From Glycomyces paridis (GTDB taxonomy: Bacteria; Actinomycetota; Actinomycetes; Mycobacteriales; Micromonosporaceae), in NCBI RefSeq assembly GCF_004912155.1, contig NZ_STGX01000006.1, forward strand, positions 202,675-266,674: a stretch of DNA of 64,000 bases. Direction: 5' to 3'. A program made the position numbers and the translations under genes. The notes below the pieces were generated by a model. That model saw nothing but the letters and a program-made list of their open reading frames with translations, was not told the DNA's origin and did no database searches. Below are positions 1-7,890 of the stretch, one piece after another; the stretch's first letter is position 1, and every line of letters begins with the position of its first letter.

Positions 1-180
1 ACGATGGTGGCACACCGCGTGCCAACTTCGACCTCCGACCGGCCGGGCAAACGCGGCCGTACCCGCCTGGAGTCCCATTAGGACGCTGCCGTCGCAGGTC
101 ACGGCGGTTCGGGGACCCAGGGCGCGGTCGCGCGACTCGATACTGAGGCGGACCGAACCCTTCGTCAAGGAGTAGTGCCC

Positions 181-804
181 ATGCGCCTCGTCCAACGATT
201 CCTGATCGCGGTCGCGCTCGTCGCCGCCGCGATCTTCGTCATCCCAACGCCCGCGCAGGCGGGCGGCAACTACATGCGCGTCTGCTTCCCCGTCGGCGAG
301 ACCCCTTGGGGCACGACCATCTGGGACTGCTACTGGATCGAAGTCCCCGTCCTGGGGCCGAAGAACCCGTGGCCGCCCGAGTGCTGGGTGTGCGACCCCC
401 AACTGGACTTCTGGAAGGACTACGTCGACCCCGCGGTCCTGCACGAGTTCGACGCGCTCCTGGGCAAGGGCTTCGGCCTGCTCGCCGAATCGCACCTGAC
501 CAAGGACGAAAAACTCGCCGAGGTGCTGCGCGCCCAGGCGACCGAGGTGCTCCTCGAAGCGGCCGCCGTGGTCGAGAAGTACCCGGCCGAGCTGTACCGG
601 GTCGGCTGGGTCGACGTGGAGAACGGCAAGGAGTACTTCGAGCCCGACCCGCATCCGTGGCTCACGGGGCTCGGCAAGGAGCTCGCGGAGGGCACCGCCC
701 TCATGCAGCAGGCCTTGAACGACCCGAAGAACGCCGACCTCGACAAGGCCATGGCCCACTTCGACGCGGCATACGAGAACCTGGCGGAACTGGCGGCGGT
801 CTGA
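181..804 (+). CDS. Secreted protein of unknown function
   Basis: The 207-residue product has a Sec-type signal peptide: basic MRLVQRF, a hydrophobic stretch LIAVALVAAAIFVI, and a likely cut after PAQA near residue 27. The mature N-terminal part is rich in Trp, Pro and Cys (Cys at CFP, WDCYW, ECWVC), which suggests disulfides outside the cell. The C-terminal half is helical and Glu/Ala-rich (AEVLRAQATEVLLEAAAVVEKY). ATG at 181 is chosen because AAGGAG at 167-172 is 8 nt upstream; a GTG at 175 would be only 2 nt from it. I recognise no family. It is followed by a strong hairpin and stands alone. The upstream 180 bases show no gene. Confidence 0.75.
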   Translation: MRLVQRFLIAVALVAAAIFVIPTPAQAGGNYMRVCFPVGETPWGTTIWDCYWIEVPVLGPKNPWPPECWVCDPQLDFWKDYVDPAVLHEFDALLGKGFGLLAESHLTKDEKLAEVLRAQATEVLLEAAAVVEKYPAELYRVGWVDVENGKEYFEPDPHPWLTGLGKELAEGTALMQQALNDPKNADLDKAMAHFDAAYENLAELAAV

Positions 805-1138
805 ACGAGGCCGTCACATTCCGCTGAAGACCCGTCGGGGACGGGCCGGACACCGTGCGTCCGGCCCGTCCCCGACGCCCTGAGACCCCTCGCCAGTCAC
901 CGCCGATACCCGACGCCGGTCGCTCGACGCCCCGACGCCCCGACGCCCCGTTGGGGCGCACGCGGGTCGTCGCGGCGGGGTCGGCGCCGAGCCTGCGCGC
1001 CACCGCCTCGGCGCCGAGGCGCCCTTCGTGCGGGCGGACCACGGTCCACCAGAACGACTCCCCGAAGAACTCGGGCAACCAGGCATCCTGGAACAGGCGC
1101 AGGTAGTGGTCGATCTGCTCGGGACTGGGGCCTGCCAT
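701..1138 (-). CDS. Small hypothetical protein, 3' end probably frameshifted by an octamer repeat
   Basis: From ATG at 1138 the first ~65 residues look like real protein (MAGPSPEQIDHYLRLFQDAW, then SFWWTVVRPHEGRLGAEAVARRLGADP), with acidic and aromatic residues and good third-position GC. After residue 65 the composition becomes Arg/Gly/Pro-rich noise, and the frame stays open through the terminator at 833-877 and into the opposite gene. Three tandem 8-bp units at 925-948 lie exactly where the change occurs. With one unit fewer, the frame would stop at a TGA near position 900, just before the terminator, giving a protein of about 85 residues. I infer a slipped-strand frameshift or a contingency locus. 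No family recognised. Confidence 0.45.
   Translation of the reverse strand: MAGPSPEQIDHYLRLFQDAWLPEFFGESFWWTVVRPHEGRLGAEAVARRLGADPAATTRVRPNGASGRRGVERPASGIGGDWRGVSGRRGRAGRTVSGPSPTGLQRNVTASFRPPPVPPGSRMPRRSGPWPCRGRRSSGRSRPAA
833..877. terminator. Strong bidirectional hairpin terminator
   Basis: A perfect 19-bp stem (CGTCGGGGACGGGCCGGAC at 833-851 with its complement at 859-877) closes a 7-nt loop 28 bases after the stop of the secreted-protein gene. There is no T-tract, as is usual for high-GC actinomycete terminators. The converging minus-strand reading frame runs straight through it. Confidence 0.8.
925..948. repeat. Three tandem copies of the octamer CGACGCCC
   Basis: Units lie at 925-932, 933-940 and 941-948 with no mismatches, followed by a partial fourth unit CG. 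The unit length is not a multiple of three, so any change in copy number moves the reading frame of the minus-strand gene that contains it. Confidence 0.85.
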
Positions 1139-1354
1139 GGGCGGTGCCTTTCGACGGACGAGGGTGCGTCGGCGTCGAGGAGTCCTCGCCGGTCGCCGGG
1201 AGAGGCGAGCGGGATGCGAGCCGTCGGTGAGCGGATCTCGGACCCGCTGTCGCCGCGGCGAGACGCCCCTGCCTCCGCGCATCCTCGCAGAGTCGCCTTG
1301 GACGGCTTGCGGAACGGGGTTCACTTCAGGCCCGGTTTCCCCTAGGGTCGTCAG

Positions 1355-2563
1355 ATGCGAACTCGAACACCCGTGGCGGCATTCGCCGCTCTCGCAATCA
1401 TTCTGTCCCCCAACGCCTCTGCCAACGCGCACGGTTCGTCGCTGGACGACGAGCTCCTTGAGGAGAAGCTCCGGGCCTATGCGGCCGTGGGCGACTACGC
1501 CGCCTTGGCGGCGGTCGCCGACGGCGACGACTCGTGGACCGGCGCGGCCGGGAATCGGACCGTCGACGGCGACGACGAGGCCCGGAGCGACGACCTGGTC
1601 CGCATCGCGAGCCTCACCAAGTCGATGGTGGCCGTCATCGTCTTCCAGCTCGAGGCCGAAGGCGAACTCGACCTCGACGACCCGATCGCCGACCACCTCC
1701 CCGGCGTCCTGCCGTACGAGGAGGAGATCACGATCCGCCAGCTCCTGGGCCACACCGCGGGCCTGGGCGAGTACTTCTGGAAGCTCTACCCGTCGCTCGG
1801 CGAGGGCAGCATCGCCGACCTCGAAGCGCACCAGGAAGAGCACCACAGCGCCGAGGAGCTCATCGCGCTCGCGACCGAGGGGCCGCTCCTGTTCCCGCCG
1901 GGCGAGGGCTGGTCCTACTCCACCACCGGCTACCTCGTGCTCGGGCTCCTCATCGAGGATCTCACGGGCGACTCGCTGCGGCACCAGCTCAAGAAGCGCG
2001 TCTTCGCGTCGGCGGGCATGGACGACGCCTACTTCCCGCGCGCGAACAGCTCCGGCTTCCACGGCCCGCACACCACGCCGTACATCACGACGGGCGACCC
2101 GTCGCGGCCCTACCTCGACACCACCGGCTTCTCCCACTCGGTGTTCTGGGCCGGCGGCTCCGTGGTCGCCGACGTGGACGACGTCAACGCCTTCTACCGG
2201 GCCGCCGCCGACGGCACGCTGCTGACGGCCGAGCAGTTCGCCGAGGCCGTGGACTTCCGCGCGACGCCCTGGAGCTTCGACTACGGCCTGGGCTTCGTCG
2301 GCCTCAAGCCCGGCTGCCCCGGCGATCCGGACGAGATGTTCATGGGGCACACCGGCGGCGGCGTCGGCCACACCACCTATTCGTTCCATTCGCTGGACGG
2401 ACAGCGTCAGGTGACGCTGACCTGGAACCTCGACAACTCGCACGGCACGGTCGATCCCGATGAGCTGCAACGCACTCAGGACGAGTTCATCGCCGCGGCG
2501 CTCTGCGGCACCGACACGGCCGCGCCTGCCGTGACGGTCGAACAGCTCACGGCACTCCTCTGA
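1355..2563 (+). CDS. Secreted serine hydrolase, class C beta-lactamase / penicillin-binding family
   Basis: The 402-residue protein begins with a signal peptide (MRTRTPVAAFAALAIILSPN, cut likely near ASANA). The family's three active-site motifs are present: SxxK in IASLTKSMV (nucleophile Ser, general-base Lys), a YST motif in GWSYSTTGY where many members have YxN, and HTG in MGHTGGGVG. Length and order match the beta-lactamase/D-alanyl-D-alanine carboxypeptidase/esterase superfamily. Substrate cannot be read from sequence: it could be a cell-wall carboxypeptidase, an esterase or a peptidase rather than an antibiotic-degrading enzyme. It is a single gene followed by a terminator, converging on the next gene. 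Confidence 0.9.
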   Translation: MRTRTPVAAFAALAIILSPNASANAHGSSLDDELLEEKLRAYAAVGDYAALAAVADGDDSWTGAAGNRTVDGDDEARSDDLVRIASLTKSMVAVIVFQLEAEGELDLDDPIADHLPGVLPYEEEITIRQLLGHTAGLGEYFWKLYPSLGEGSIADLEAHQEEHHSAEELIALATEGPLLFPPGEGWSYSTTGYLVLGLLIEDLTGDSLRHQLKKRVFASAGMDDAYFPRANSSGFHGPHTTPYITTGDPSRPYLDTTGFSHSVFWAGGSVVADVDDVNAFYRAAADGTLLTAEQFAEAVDFRATPWSFDYGLGFVGLKPGCPGDPDEMFMGHTGGGVGHTTYSFHSLDGQRQVTLTWNLDNSHGTVDPDELQRTQDEFIAAALCGTDTAAPAVTVEQLTALL

Positions 2564-2569
2564 CGGCTC

Positions 2570-2595
2570 GGCGCCGGGGCCTGGGCCCCGGCGCC
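2570..2595. terminator. Hairpin between convergent genes
   Basis: GGCGCCGGGGCC at 2570-2581 and GGCCCCGGCGCC at 2584-2595 form an 11-12 bp GC stem 6 bases after the hydrolase stop. It probably terminates both converging genes. Confidence 0.7.
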
Positions 2596-2643
2596 GCTGG
2601 GCCGTCTACTCGGTTCGGCCGAGCCCGGCCGCTTCGGCTCCGC

Positions 2644-3783
2644 TCAACGGCGCCGGATCAGGGCCGTGACGTCGTCGGCGAGCTGGTCGGGGTTCCTGTC
2701 GCTCGTGTCGATGCGGTGGTCGCCGATCCGGTCGTTCTCCAATCGGGCCGCTTCGTCGTGCGCGGCGGCGATGCGGCGCTCCAGGGTCTCCTCATCGAGC
2801 CCGCGCAGGTCGTCGCCGGGGAGTTCGACGCCGATGCCCTTGCCTCGCATCCGGATCCGCTCGGCGAGCGTCTCGGGGCGGGCGTCGAGACGGAAGATCG
2901 CGGGTTCGCAGTCCGGTAGGGCGTCCAGGTAGTGCCGCGTCGTGGCCGCTCCCCCGCCGGCGCCGGAGACGACGAGGTGCTCCGATCCGGCCTCGCGGTG
3001 AGTCCGCCACAAGGCGGCGAGGTTGCGGGCCTTGAGCCGGTGGCCGTCCGGGTCGTCCTCAGAGGAGGGGCGGGACCAGCCGATCTGTGCGAGGTCGACG
3101 TACGAGGCCTTCACCCCCGCGTTCAAGAGCCGCAGGAAGACCCCGAAGGCCACCATGGACTTGCCGACGCCGGTCGGGCCGCAGACCCACGTCATAGGCG
3201 CCCGCTCACCGGGGCTGGGGAGCGGCGTCTCTCTCGGGGCTTCGATCGGGGTGTCGTCGGATGCCGCCGGGCCGGGCCAGTCGCCGATGCGGTCGCGGAC
3301 CGCCCGCACCGCCTCCGCGACCGATCGTCCTCCGGTGTCGATGCGCAGCTCGGTGATCGGGTCGCGTTCGAGCGCCGCCGCTCGCGCGTCGGCGGGTTCG
3401 GCCAGCTCCTCCGAACCGCGTCCGATCAGCCGCTCACGGCGCTCCTTCGAGCCGACGGTGAGTTCGACGAGCGTCAGGTCGAGGTCCGGGACCTGTGCGG
3501 CGTACTCGGCGACCATCGCCGCGGAGCCGACACCGCCGGAGAGGATGAGGCACCTGGCGCCGACGTCGCGGAAGCCGGGCCAGACCGCGCCGACCCCGCG
3601 GGCCTTCACGCGCTCGTCGTCCCGGTCGCCGGGCCCGGCGGGGTAGGCCATGCCTACCTGGTCGCCGTCGACGTACGCGACGGGAACGCCTTCGGCGGCG
3701 AGCTGGTCGAAGAGCGCCCAAGCGGTCGTGGTCTTGCCGGAGCCGGCCGCGCCGGCGAGCCAGAGGAAGGGGAGGGATGCCAT
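2644..3783 (-). CDS. Tandem P-loop (AAA/kinase-like) NTP-binding protein
   Basis: The 379-residue protein carries two homologous halves, each with a Walker A motif: GAAGSGKTT near residue 10 and GPTGVGKSM near residue 180. Each half has a YVDGDQVG / YVDLAQIG segment resembling the Walker-B-side Asp of small P-loop kinases, and R-rich lid-like segments (RRERLIGRG; LAERIRMRGKGIG). This looks like an internal duplication of a nucleotide- or small-molecule-kinase-type domain. I cannot name a substrate. ATG 3783 sits 6 nt downstream of a good -10 box, so the transcript is probably leaderless. Confidence 0.7.
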   Translation of the reverse strand: MASLPFLWLAGAAGSGKTTTAWALFDQLAAEGVPVAYVDGDQVGMAYPAGPGDRDDERVKARGVGAVWPGFRDVGARCLILSGGVGSAAMVAEYAAQVPDLDLTLVELTVGSKERRERLIGRGSEELAEPADARAAALERDPITELRIDTGGRSVAEAVRAVRDRIGDWPGPAASDDTPIEAPRETPLPSPGERAPMTWVCGPTGVGKSMVAFGVFLRLLNAGVKASYVDLAQIGWSRPSSEDDPDGHRLKARNLAALWRTHREAGSEHLVVSGAGGGAATTRHYLDALPDCEPAIFRLDARPETLAERIRMRGKGIGVELPGDDLRGLDEETLERRIAAAHDEAARLENDRIGDHRIDTSDRNPDQLADDVTALIRRR

Positions 3784-3789
3784 CAGGCG

Positions 3790-3818
3790 AGCGTAGGGGC
3801 CCGCGGGCGCTCCGGCAA
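3790..3818 (-). promoter_or_regulatory. Leaderless promoter of the P-loop gene
   Basis: On the minus strand TTGCCG (3818-3813) and TACGCT (3795-3790) are separated by exactly 17 bp. The -10 box ends 6 nt before ATG 3783, so transcription should start at or next to the start codon. Confidence 0.6.
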
Positions 3819-3872
3819 TCGCATTCTGTCGCGGTCTGAGACCGAGCGCACGGCGGACATTCTCGCTCAGAC

Positions 3873-3903
3873 TTGACCTTGACACGGTGACAAGGTCTTT
3901 ACT
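3873..3903 (+). promoter_or_regulatory. MerR-type promoter with 19-bp spacer and operator dyad
   Basis: TTGACC (3873-3878) and TTTACT (3898-3903) are 19 bp apart, the over-long spacing characteristic of promoters activated by MerR-family regulators. The spacer holds the perfect inverted repeat GACCTTG (3875-3881) / CAAGGTC (3891-3897) around 9 bp. A MerR regulator is the second gene of the operon it drives, so autoregulation is the natural inference. Confidence 0.8.
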
Positions 3904-3915
3904 GGGTTCAAGGAG

Positions 3916-4584
3916 GTGGTCCCCGTCAACACCGCACACACGAACCCGCAGGTCACGAGGCTGATCGAGGCGCTCGCCGCCGAGAAGCCGTCCGCGCGGC
4001 TCAAGGCCGCGCTCGCGATCGGCACCGACGCCGACCCGGCGCTGGCCGACGCGCTCGTCGCCCGCAGCGCGGTCGAACCGGACTTCTACGTCCGCGACAT
4101 GCTCACCTGGGCGCTGACGCGGCTGCCGTCCGCGCTCACCGTGCCGAAGCTGCTCGCCGAGCTGCGCACCGGGGCCTCGCAGGCCCGGAGCCAGGCGCTC
4201 CACACGCTCTCCAAGATCGGGGACCAGGCCGCCTGGCCCGCCGTCACGCCGTCGCTGCTGCGCGACCCCGACGACGAGGTCGCCCGAGCCGCCTGGCGCG
4301 CCGCCGTCGCACTCGTCCCCGAAGGGCACGAAGCCGCCCTCGCCGAGGAACTCGTCTCACAGCTCGGACGCGGCGACCGCGAGGTGCACCTCAGCCTGAG
4401 CCGCGCGCTCGCGGCCCTCGGCGAACCGGCCGAACCGGTTCTGCGGGCGGCCGCGGCGAGCGGCGACGCCGCGGTGCGCGCCCACGCCGAGGCGACCGAG
4501 CGGCTCATGCGCGACCCCGAGGCGAGCTTCGAACTCGGCGTCGACCACGCGAAGCGCATCATCGCGCTCGGCGGCGAGGGCTGA
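3916..4584 (+). CDS. HEAT-repeat protein
   Basis: The 222-residue protein is a run of ~30-residue helical-hairpin repeats (ALIARS..., KLLAELRTGASQARSQALHTLSKIGD, PSLLRDPDDEVARAAWRAAVAL, LGRGDREVHLSLSRALAALGE), a superhelical protein-binding scaffold. No catalytic motif is seen. The start is odd: the ideal Shine-Dalgarno AAGGAGG (3910-3916) overlaps the only in-frame canonical start, GTG 3916, and is ideally spaced instead from a GTC at 3925, where the protein would read xNTAHTNPQ. An upstream in-frame TGA at 3880 excludes an earlier start. The gene is followed after 3 nt by a MerR regulator with its own HEAT repeats. Confidence 0.75.
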   Translation: MVPVNTAHTNPQVTRLIEALAAEKPSARLKAALAIGTDADPALADALVARSAVEPDFYVRDMLTWALTRLPSALTVPKLLAELRTGASQARSQALHTLSKIGDQAAWPAVTPSLLRDPDDEVARAAWRAAVALVPEGHEAALAEELVSQLGRGDREVHLSLSRALAALGEPAEPVLRAAAASGDAAVRAHAEATERLMRDPEASFELGVDHAKRIIALGGEG

Positions 4585-4587
4585 CCG

Positions 4588-5595
4588 GTGCTCATCGGCG
4601 AGGTCGCGCGCCGCTCCGGCGTGAGCACCAGGATGCTCAGACACTACGACTCGCTCGGCCTCGTGCGCCCGACCGGCCGGACCGTCGGCGGCTATCGCGA
4701 ATACGCCGAAGTGGACATACGCCGGATCTTCCACGTCGAGAGCCTGCGGACCCTGGGCCTGTCGCTGCGCCAGATCGGACGCGTCCTCGACGACCCCGCC
4801 TTCGCGCCCTCAGCGCTCATCGGCGACCTCATCGAGGCCACCGAGGCACGGCTGGAACGCGAACGGGAACTGCTCCGGCGCCTGCGCGCCGTCGACGCCT
4901 CGGCACCGGACGGATGGGAAGAGGTGCTCGGCATCGTCGAACTCCTGCAAGGCCTCGGCTCGCCCAGCGCCGCCCGGCGCCAGCAGGCCGTCCTGGCGCC
5001 GCAGGCGCAGGCCCCGGGCGACGTGCTGGCCGAGGCGATCCTCGCCGAGTCCGACCCGAACGTGGCGGGAGCCTTGCGTTGGGCCGCAGCGCGGTCCGAA
5101 CAGGACGTCGCCGAGGGACTCGCGGCGGGCCTGGCCTCGACGGACGTCGAGATCCGCAGGCGCGCCGCGCAGGCGCTCGCCGAACTCCCCGGAACGGAGG
5201 GCGCCCTCAAGGAGGCCCTCGCCGACCCGGACACCGCGGTCCGCGCGCACGCGGCGCTGACGCTGGGCAGGCGGGGCGAGGCCGAGGCAACCCCGGTCCT
5301 CATCGGACTCGTGGTGGAGGGGGCCAACGACGTGGAGGCCGCCGAGACACTGCGGGCCTTGGCGATCGGAAACGAAGCGGCGGAACGGATCGCGGACGAC
5401 CTGGCGGCCGAGCTCGCCGCGCCGGGCAGGAGCGCGGCCGAACGGCTGCGCCTGGTCCAGGCGCTCGCCGAACTCCCGGCCGAGACGGCCGTGCCGCAGC
5501 TGCGGCGCTGGGCCGCGGACGAGGACCGGGCCGTGGCGAGGACGGCGGCGGCCCTGGCGGACATGATCGCGGCGCGAGAACGCGCTCGCGATTGA
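4588..5595 (+). CDS. MerR-family transcriptional regulator with C-terminal HEAT repeats
   Basis: Residues 1-70 are a typical MerR winged helix: LIGEVARRSGVSTRMLRHYDSLGLV, the GGYREY wing and DIRRI. A dimerisation helix follows (EATEARLERERELLRRL). Residues ~125-330 are HEAT-type repeats (EIRRRAAQALAELPGTEGALKEAL, TAVRAHAALTLGRRGE and so on) instead of a small-molecule or metal pocket; no metal-binding cysteine pattern is present. The start is GTG 4588, 3 nt after the upstream stop. The HEAT part probably senses or binds a protein partner, perhaps the HEAT protein encoded just upstream. The 19-bp-spacer promoter at 3873-3903 is its likely target. Confidence 0.85.
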   Translation: MLIGEVARRSGVSTRMLRHYDSLGLVRPTGRTVGGYREYAEVDIRRIFHVESLRTLGLSLRQIGRVLDDPAFAPSALIGDLIEATEARLERERELLRRLRAVDASAPDGWEEVLGIVELLQGLGSPSAARRQQAVLAPQAQAPGDVLAEAILAESDPNVAGALRWAAARSEQDVAEGLAAGLASTDVEIRRRAAQALAELPGTEGALKEALADPDTAVRAHAALTLGRRGEAEATPVLIGLVVEGANDVEAAETLRALAIGNEAAERIADDLAAELAAPGRSAAERLRLVQALAELPAETAVPQLRRWAADEDRAVARTAAALADMIAARERARD

Positions 5596-5635
5596 ATGGG
5601 TGTCCGCGTTCGAACCCTGAGAGAGGACGAGACCC

Positions 5636-6295
5636 ATGGCCGATGCCGCGGCACCCCGCACCCCGACCCGACGGCGGATGTGGGAGCTGATCCACGCCGA
5701 GCGTGCCGCGCTCGCCCGCGATCTGGCCGGGATCGATGACGAGCGCTGGCGGACGCCGTCGCTGTGCGAGGGGCTGACCGTGCGGCAGGTGGTGGCGCAC
5801 CTGACCGCGGGCGCGAGCCTGGGCTGGGGCCGGTGGATGGCTGGGGTGGTCAAGTGCCGCTTCGACTTCGACAAGATGGTCGCGATGCGCCTGGCCGAAC
5901 AGGAGGGCCGGAACCCGGCCGAGACGCTGGAACTGTTCGAGCGGGCGACGACGAGCACCGCCCACGCGATCCCGCTCAAGCCGCTGCTCGGCGAGACGAT
6001 CGTCCACGGCGAGGACGTCCGCCGACCGCTGGGCATCGCACGCGCCTACCCGATCGAGACGGTGACCCTGCTGGCCGGGTACTACAGCCGGTCGGATTTC
6101 GTGGTGGTCGCCAAGAAACGTGTGGCCGGCCTGCGCCTGGTCGCCGACGACGGCCCCTTCGAGACGGGCGCGGGCCCCGTGGTCACCGGGCCGACGCTGG
6201 CCCTGACGATGGCGATGACCGGACGATCGGCCTACTGCGACGAGCTCGAAGGCGACGGCGTCCCGATCCTGCGCGAGCGCTGCGAGACGATGTAA
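5636..6295 (+). CDS. Maleylpyruvate isomerase-family (mycothiol-dependent, DinB-like) protein
   Basis: The 219-residue protein matches the DinB/MDMPI four-helix fold: N-terminal WELIHAERAALARDLAGIDDERWRTPSLCEGLTVRQVVAHL, with the CEGWTV-like turn and the helix H (VVAHL), then GETIVHGEDVRRPLGI with a second metal-ligand His. Family members use mycothiol as cofactor for isomerase or S-transferase reactions; the substrate is unknown here. ATG 5636 is preceded by a purine-rich GAGAGAGGA. It stands alone, converging with the epoxide hydrolase gene. Confidence 0.8.
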   Translation: MADAAAPRTPTRRRMWELIHAERAALARDLAGIDDERWRTPSLCEGLTVRQVVAHLTAGASLGWGRWMAGVVKCRFDFDKMVAMRLAEQEGRNPAETLELFERATTSTAHAIPLKPLLGETIVHGEDVRRPLGIARAYPIETVTLLAGYYSRSDFVVVAKKRVAGLRLVADDGPFETGAGPVVTGPTLALTMAMTGRSAYCDELEGDGVPILRERCETM

Positions 6296-6300
6296 GCCGG

Positions 6301-7438
6301 CGCGAGGACCGCCTTGAAGGTCCGTGCCGCCGCAGTCCACCGGCGTTTCGCGCCGGTGGGCGAAGTGTTCGCGGAGGTCGGCGGCGAGGGTCTCGGGGAC
6401 CTGGTGGGCGGGGTGGTGGCCGCCGCGCGGGTGGCGCTTCCAGAACACGATGTTCGCGTGGTCGCGTTCGGCGAGCGGGCGGATCGACTCGAACACGTCG
6501 CCGTCGAAGACGGACACGCCGAGCGGGACGGTCGTGGGCGGGAGGGGCCGGTGCGCAAGGCGGGGTTCGCGGTAGCCGGTCAATGCGGCCGTTCCGGCGG
6601 TGTTGGTGAGCCAGTGCAGGGTCGTGTGGGTGAGGGCGTAGTCGTCGGTGACGCCGTCGTAGAGCTGTAGGTTCCAGGCGAGCTGCCCGGCGGGCGAGTC
6701 GGCGAGGGCGTGGGCGAGGGTCTGGGGCTGGGTGGCCTGCATGGCCAGGTAGGCGCCGGAATCGCGCAAAAACCGCTCAGTGCGTTCGAGCCGGGCGAGG
6801 TCGTCGGGTCCGAGGCCCGCGACCTCGCGGCGGTCGGGCGAGGGCAGTGAGAACACCTGTGTCACATGGACGGCGGTGACGTGGACGGGGTCGGCGCGGC
6901 CGAGTTCGAGCGCGATCGCGCCGCCGATGTCGTTGCCGTGGACGCCGTAGCGCCGATGGCCGAGGCGGGCCATGAGGTGGGCGAGCGCGCGGGCGGTGCG
7001 GCCCCGGTCCCAGCCGGGCTCGCGGATCGGCCCGGAGTGGCCGAAACCGGGAAGCGAGGGTATGACCAGGTCGAACGCCGGGTCGCCTTCGGTCAGCGGC
7101 GCGATGAGGTCGAGGTGCTCGAAGACCGACATCGGCCAGCCGTGAAGGAGCAGGAGCGGGAACGCTCCAGGAGTCTCCGAGCGCGCGTGTACATAGTGGA
7201 GGTCGATGCCGTCGATGCGGATGCGGTACTGCGGGTGCGCGTTGAGGGCCGCTTCGTGCCGCCGCCAGTCGTAGCCGTCCCGCCAGTACCCGATGTGGTC
7301 GCGCAGGCGCGCGAGCGGCACGTCCCATGCCCCGTTCGAGGGCAGGTCCTCGGCGAAGCGGGCGCGCCGCAGTCGTGTACGCAGGTCGTCGAGCTCGGAC
7401 TGATCAATGTGGAGTTCGAAAGGCACGGCGCCGTTCAC
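6301..7438 (-). CDS. Epoxide hydrolase (alpha/beta hydrolase with EHN domain), stop codon lost or frameshifted
   Basis: GTG 7438 overlaps the upstream MarR stop as GTGA. The protein begins with an epoxide-hydrolase N-terminal domain (FELHIDQSELDDLRTRLRRARF..., GYWRDGYDWRRHEAALN) and then an alpha/beta hydrolase core: LLLHGWPMSVFEHLDLI with the HGWP oxyanion motif, HGNDIGGAIALELG in place of GxDxG/A (nucleophile Asp), and a C-terminal PRGGHHPAHQVPETLAADLREHF where the catalytic His belongs (GGH). Family proteins end about here, near position 6330. The frame, however, has no stop until 5300 and runs antisense through two genes. The end given is nominal: I infer a lost stop or a small frameshift. 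Confidence 0.7.
6337..6359. terminator. Hairpin between convergent genes
   Basis: CCACCGGCG (6337-6345) and CGCCGGTGG (6351-6359) form a perfect 9-bp stem with loop TTTCG, 42 bases after the stop at 6295. It falls where a normal-length epoxide hydrolase gene from the other strand should end. Confidence 0.6.
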
Positions 7439-7890
7439 GTGCCTTGCGCTTCGCCTTCGAGGGCGTCGAGCGTGTCGGCGAGGAGCCGGAGGGCTTCGAG
7501 GGCGGCGGCGGCGCGGACGTCGCCGATGGTGTCGCAGAGGCGGTCGGCGAAGGCCGCGTGGGCGGGGTCGATCCGGTGCACGGCTTCGAGTCCCGCCGCG
7601 GTGGGCGCGACCAGTTTGGCGCGGCGGTGGGCCGGGTTGGGCCGGTACTCGACCATGCCCTTGGCGGCGAGGAGGTCGGCGATGCGCTGGACGCTCTGGC
7701 GGGTGATGCCCATCGCGCGGGCGATGCCGGAGACCGGCAGCGGCGCTTCGAGGACGGCGCCGAGGACCTGCCAGTGCGCGGCGGTGAGTCCGACCGGCGT
7801 GGCGAGGGCGTCGGCGACGTCGAGGAAGCGCCCGTTGAGCCGGAAGGTGGTGAGCGCCAGGCCGGACAGGAGTTCCTGGCGTTCGCTCAC
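7435..7890 (-). CDS. MarR-family transcriptional regulator
   Basis: The 151-residue product has the MarR winged helix: AAHWQVLGAVLEAPLPVSGIARAMGITRQSVQRIADLLAAKGMVEYRPNPAHRRAKLVAPTAAG, with the wing Asp/Arg region HRRAKLV. GTG 7890 overlaps the preceding stop as GTGA, and its own stop overlaps the next start, so the three genes are translationally coupled. It likely represses the operon through the CATGTTG-A-CAACATG palindrome located inside the promoter at 8534-8562. The ligand is unknown. Confidence 0.85.
   Translation of the reverse strand: MSERQELLSGLALTTFRLNGRFLDVADALATPVGLTAAHWQVLGAVLEAPLPVSGIARAMGITRQSVQRIADLLAAKGMVEYRPNPAHRRAKLVAPTAAGLEAVHRIDPAHAAFADRLCDTIGDVRAAAALEALRLLADTLDALEGEAQGT

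Noticed and set aside
5300-6300. C-terminal extension of the epoxide hydrolase as a genuine domain
   Set aside because: It is antisense to two well-supported genes and crosses a terminator hairpin; its composition is not protein-like.
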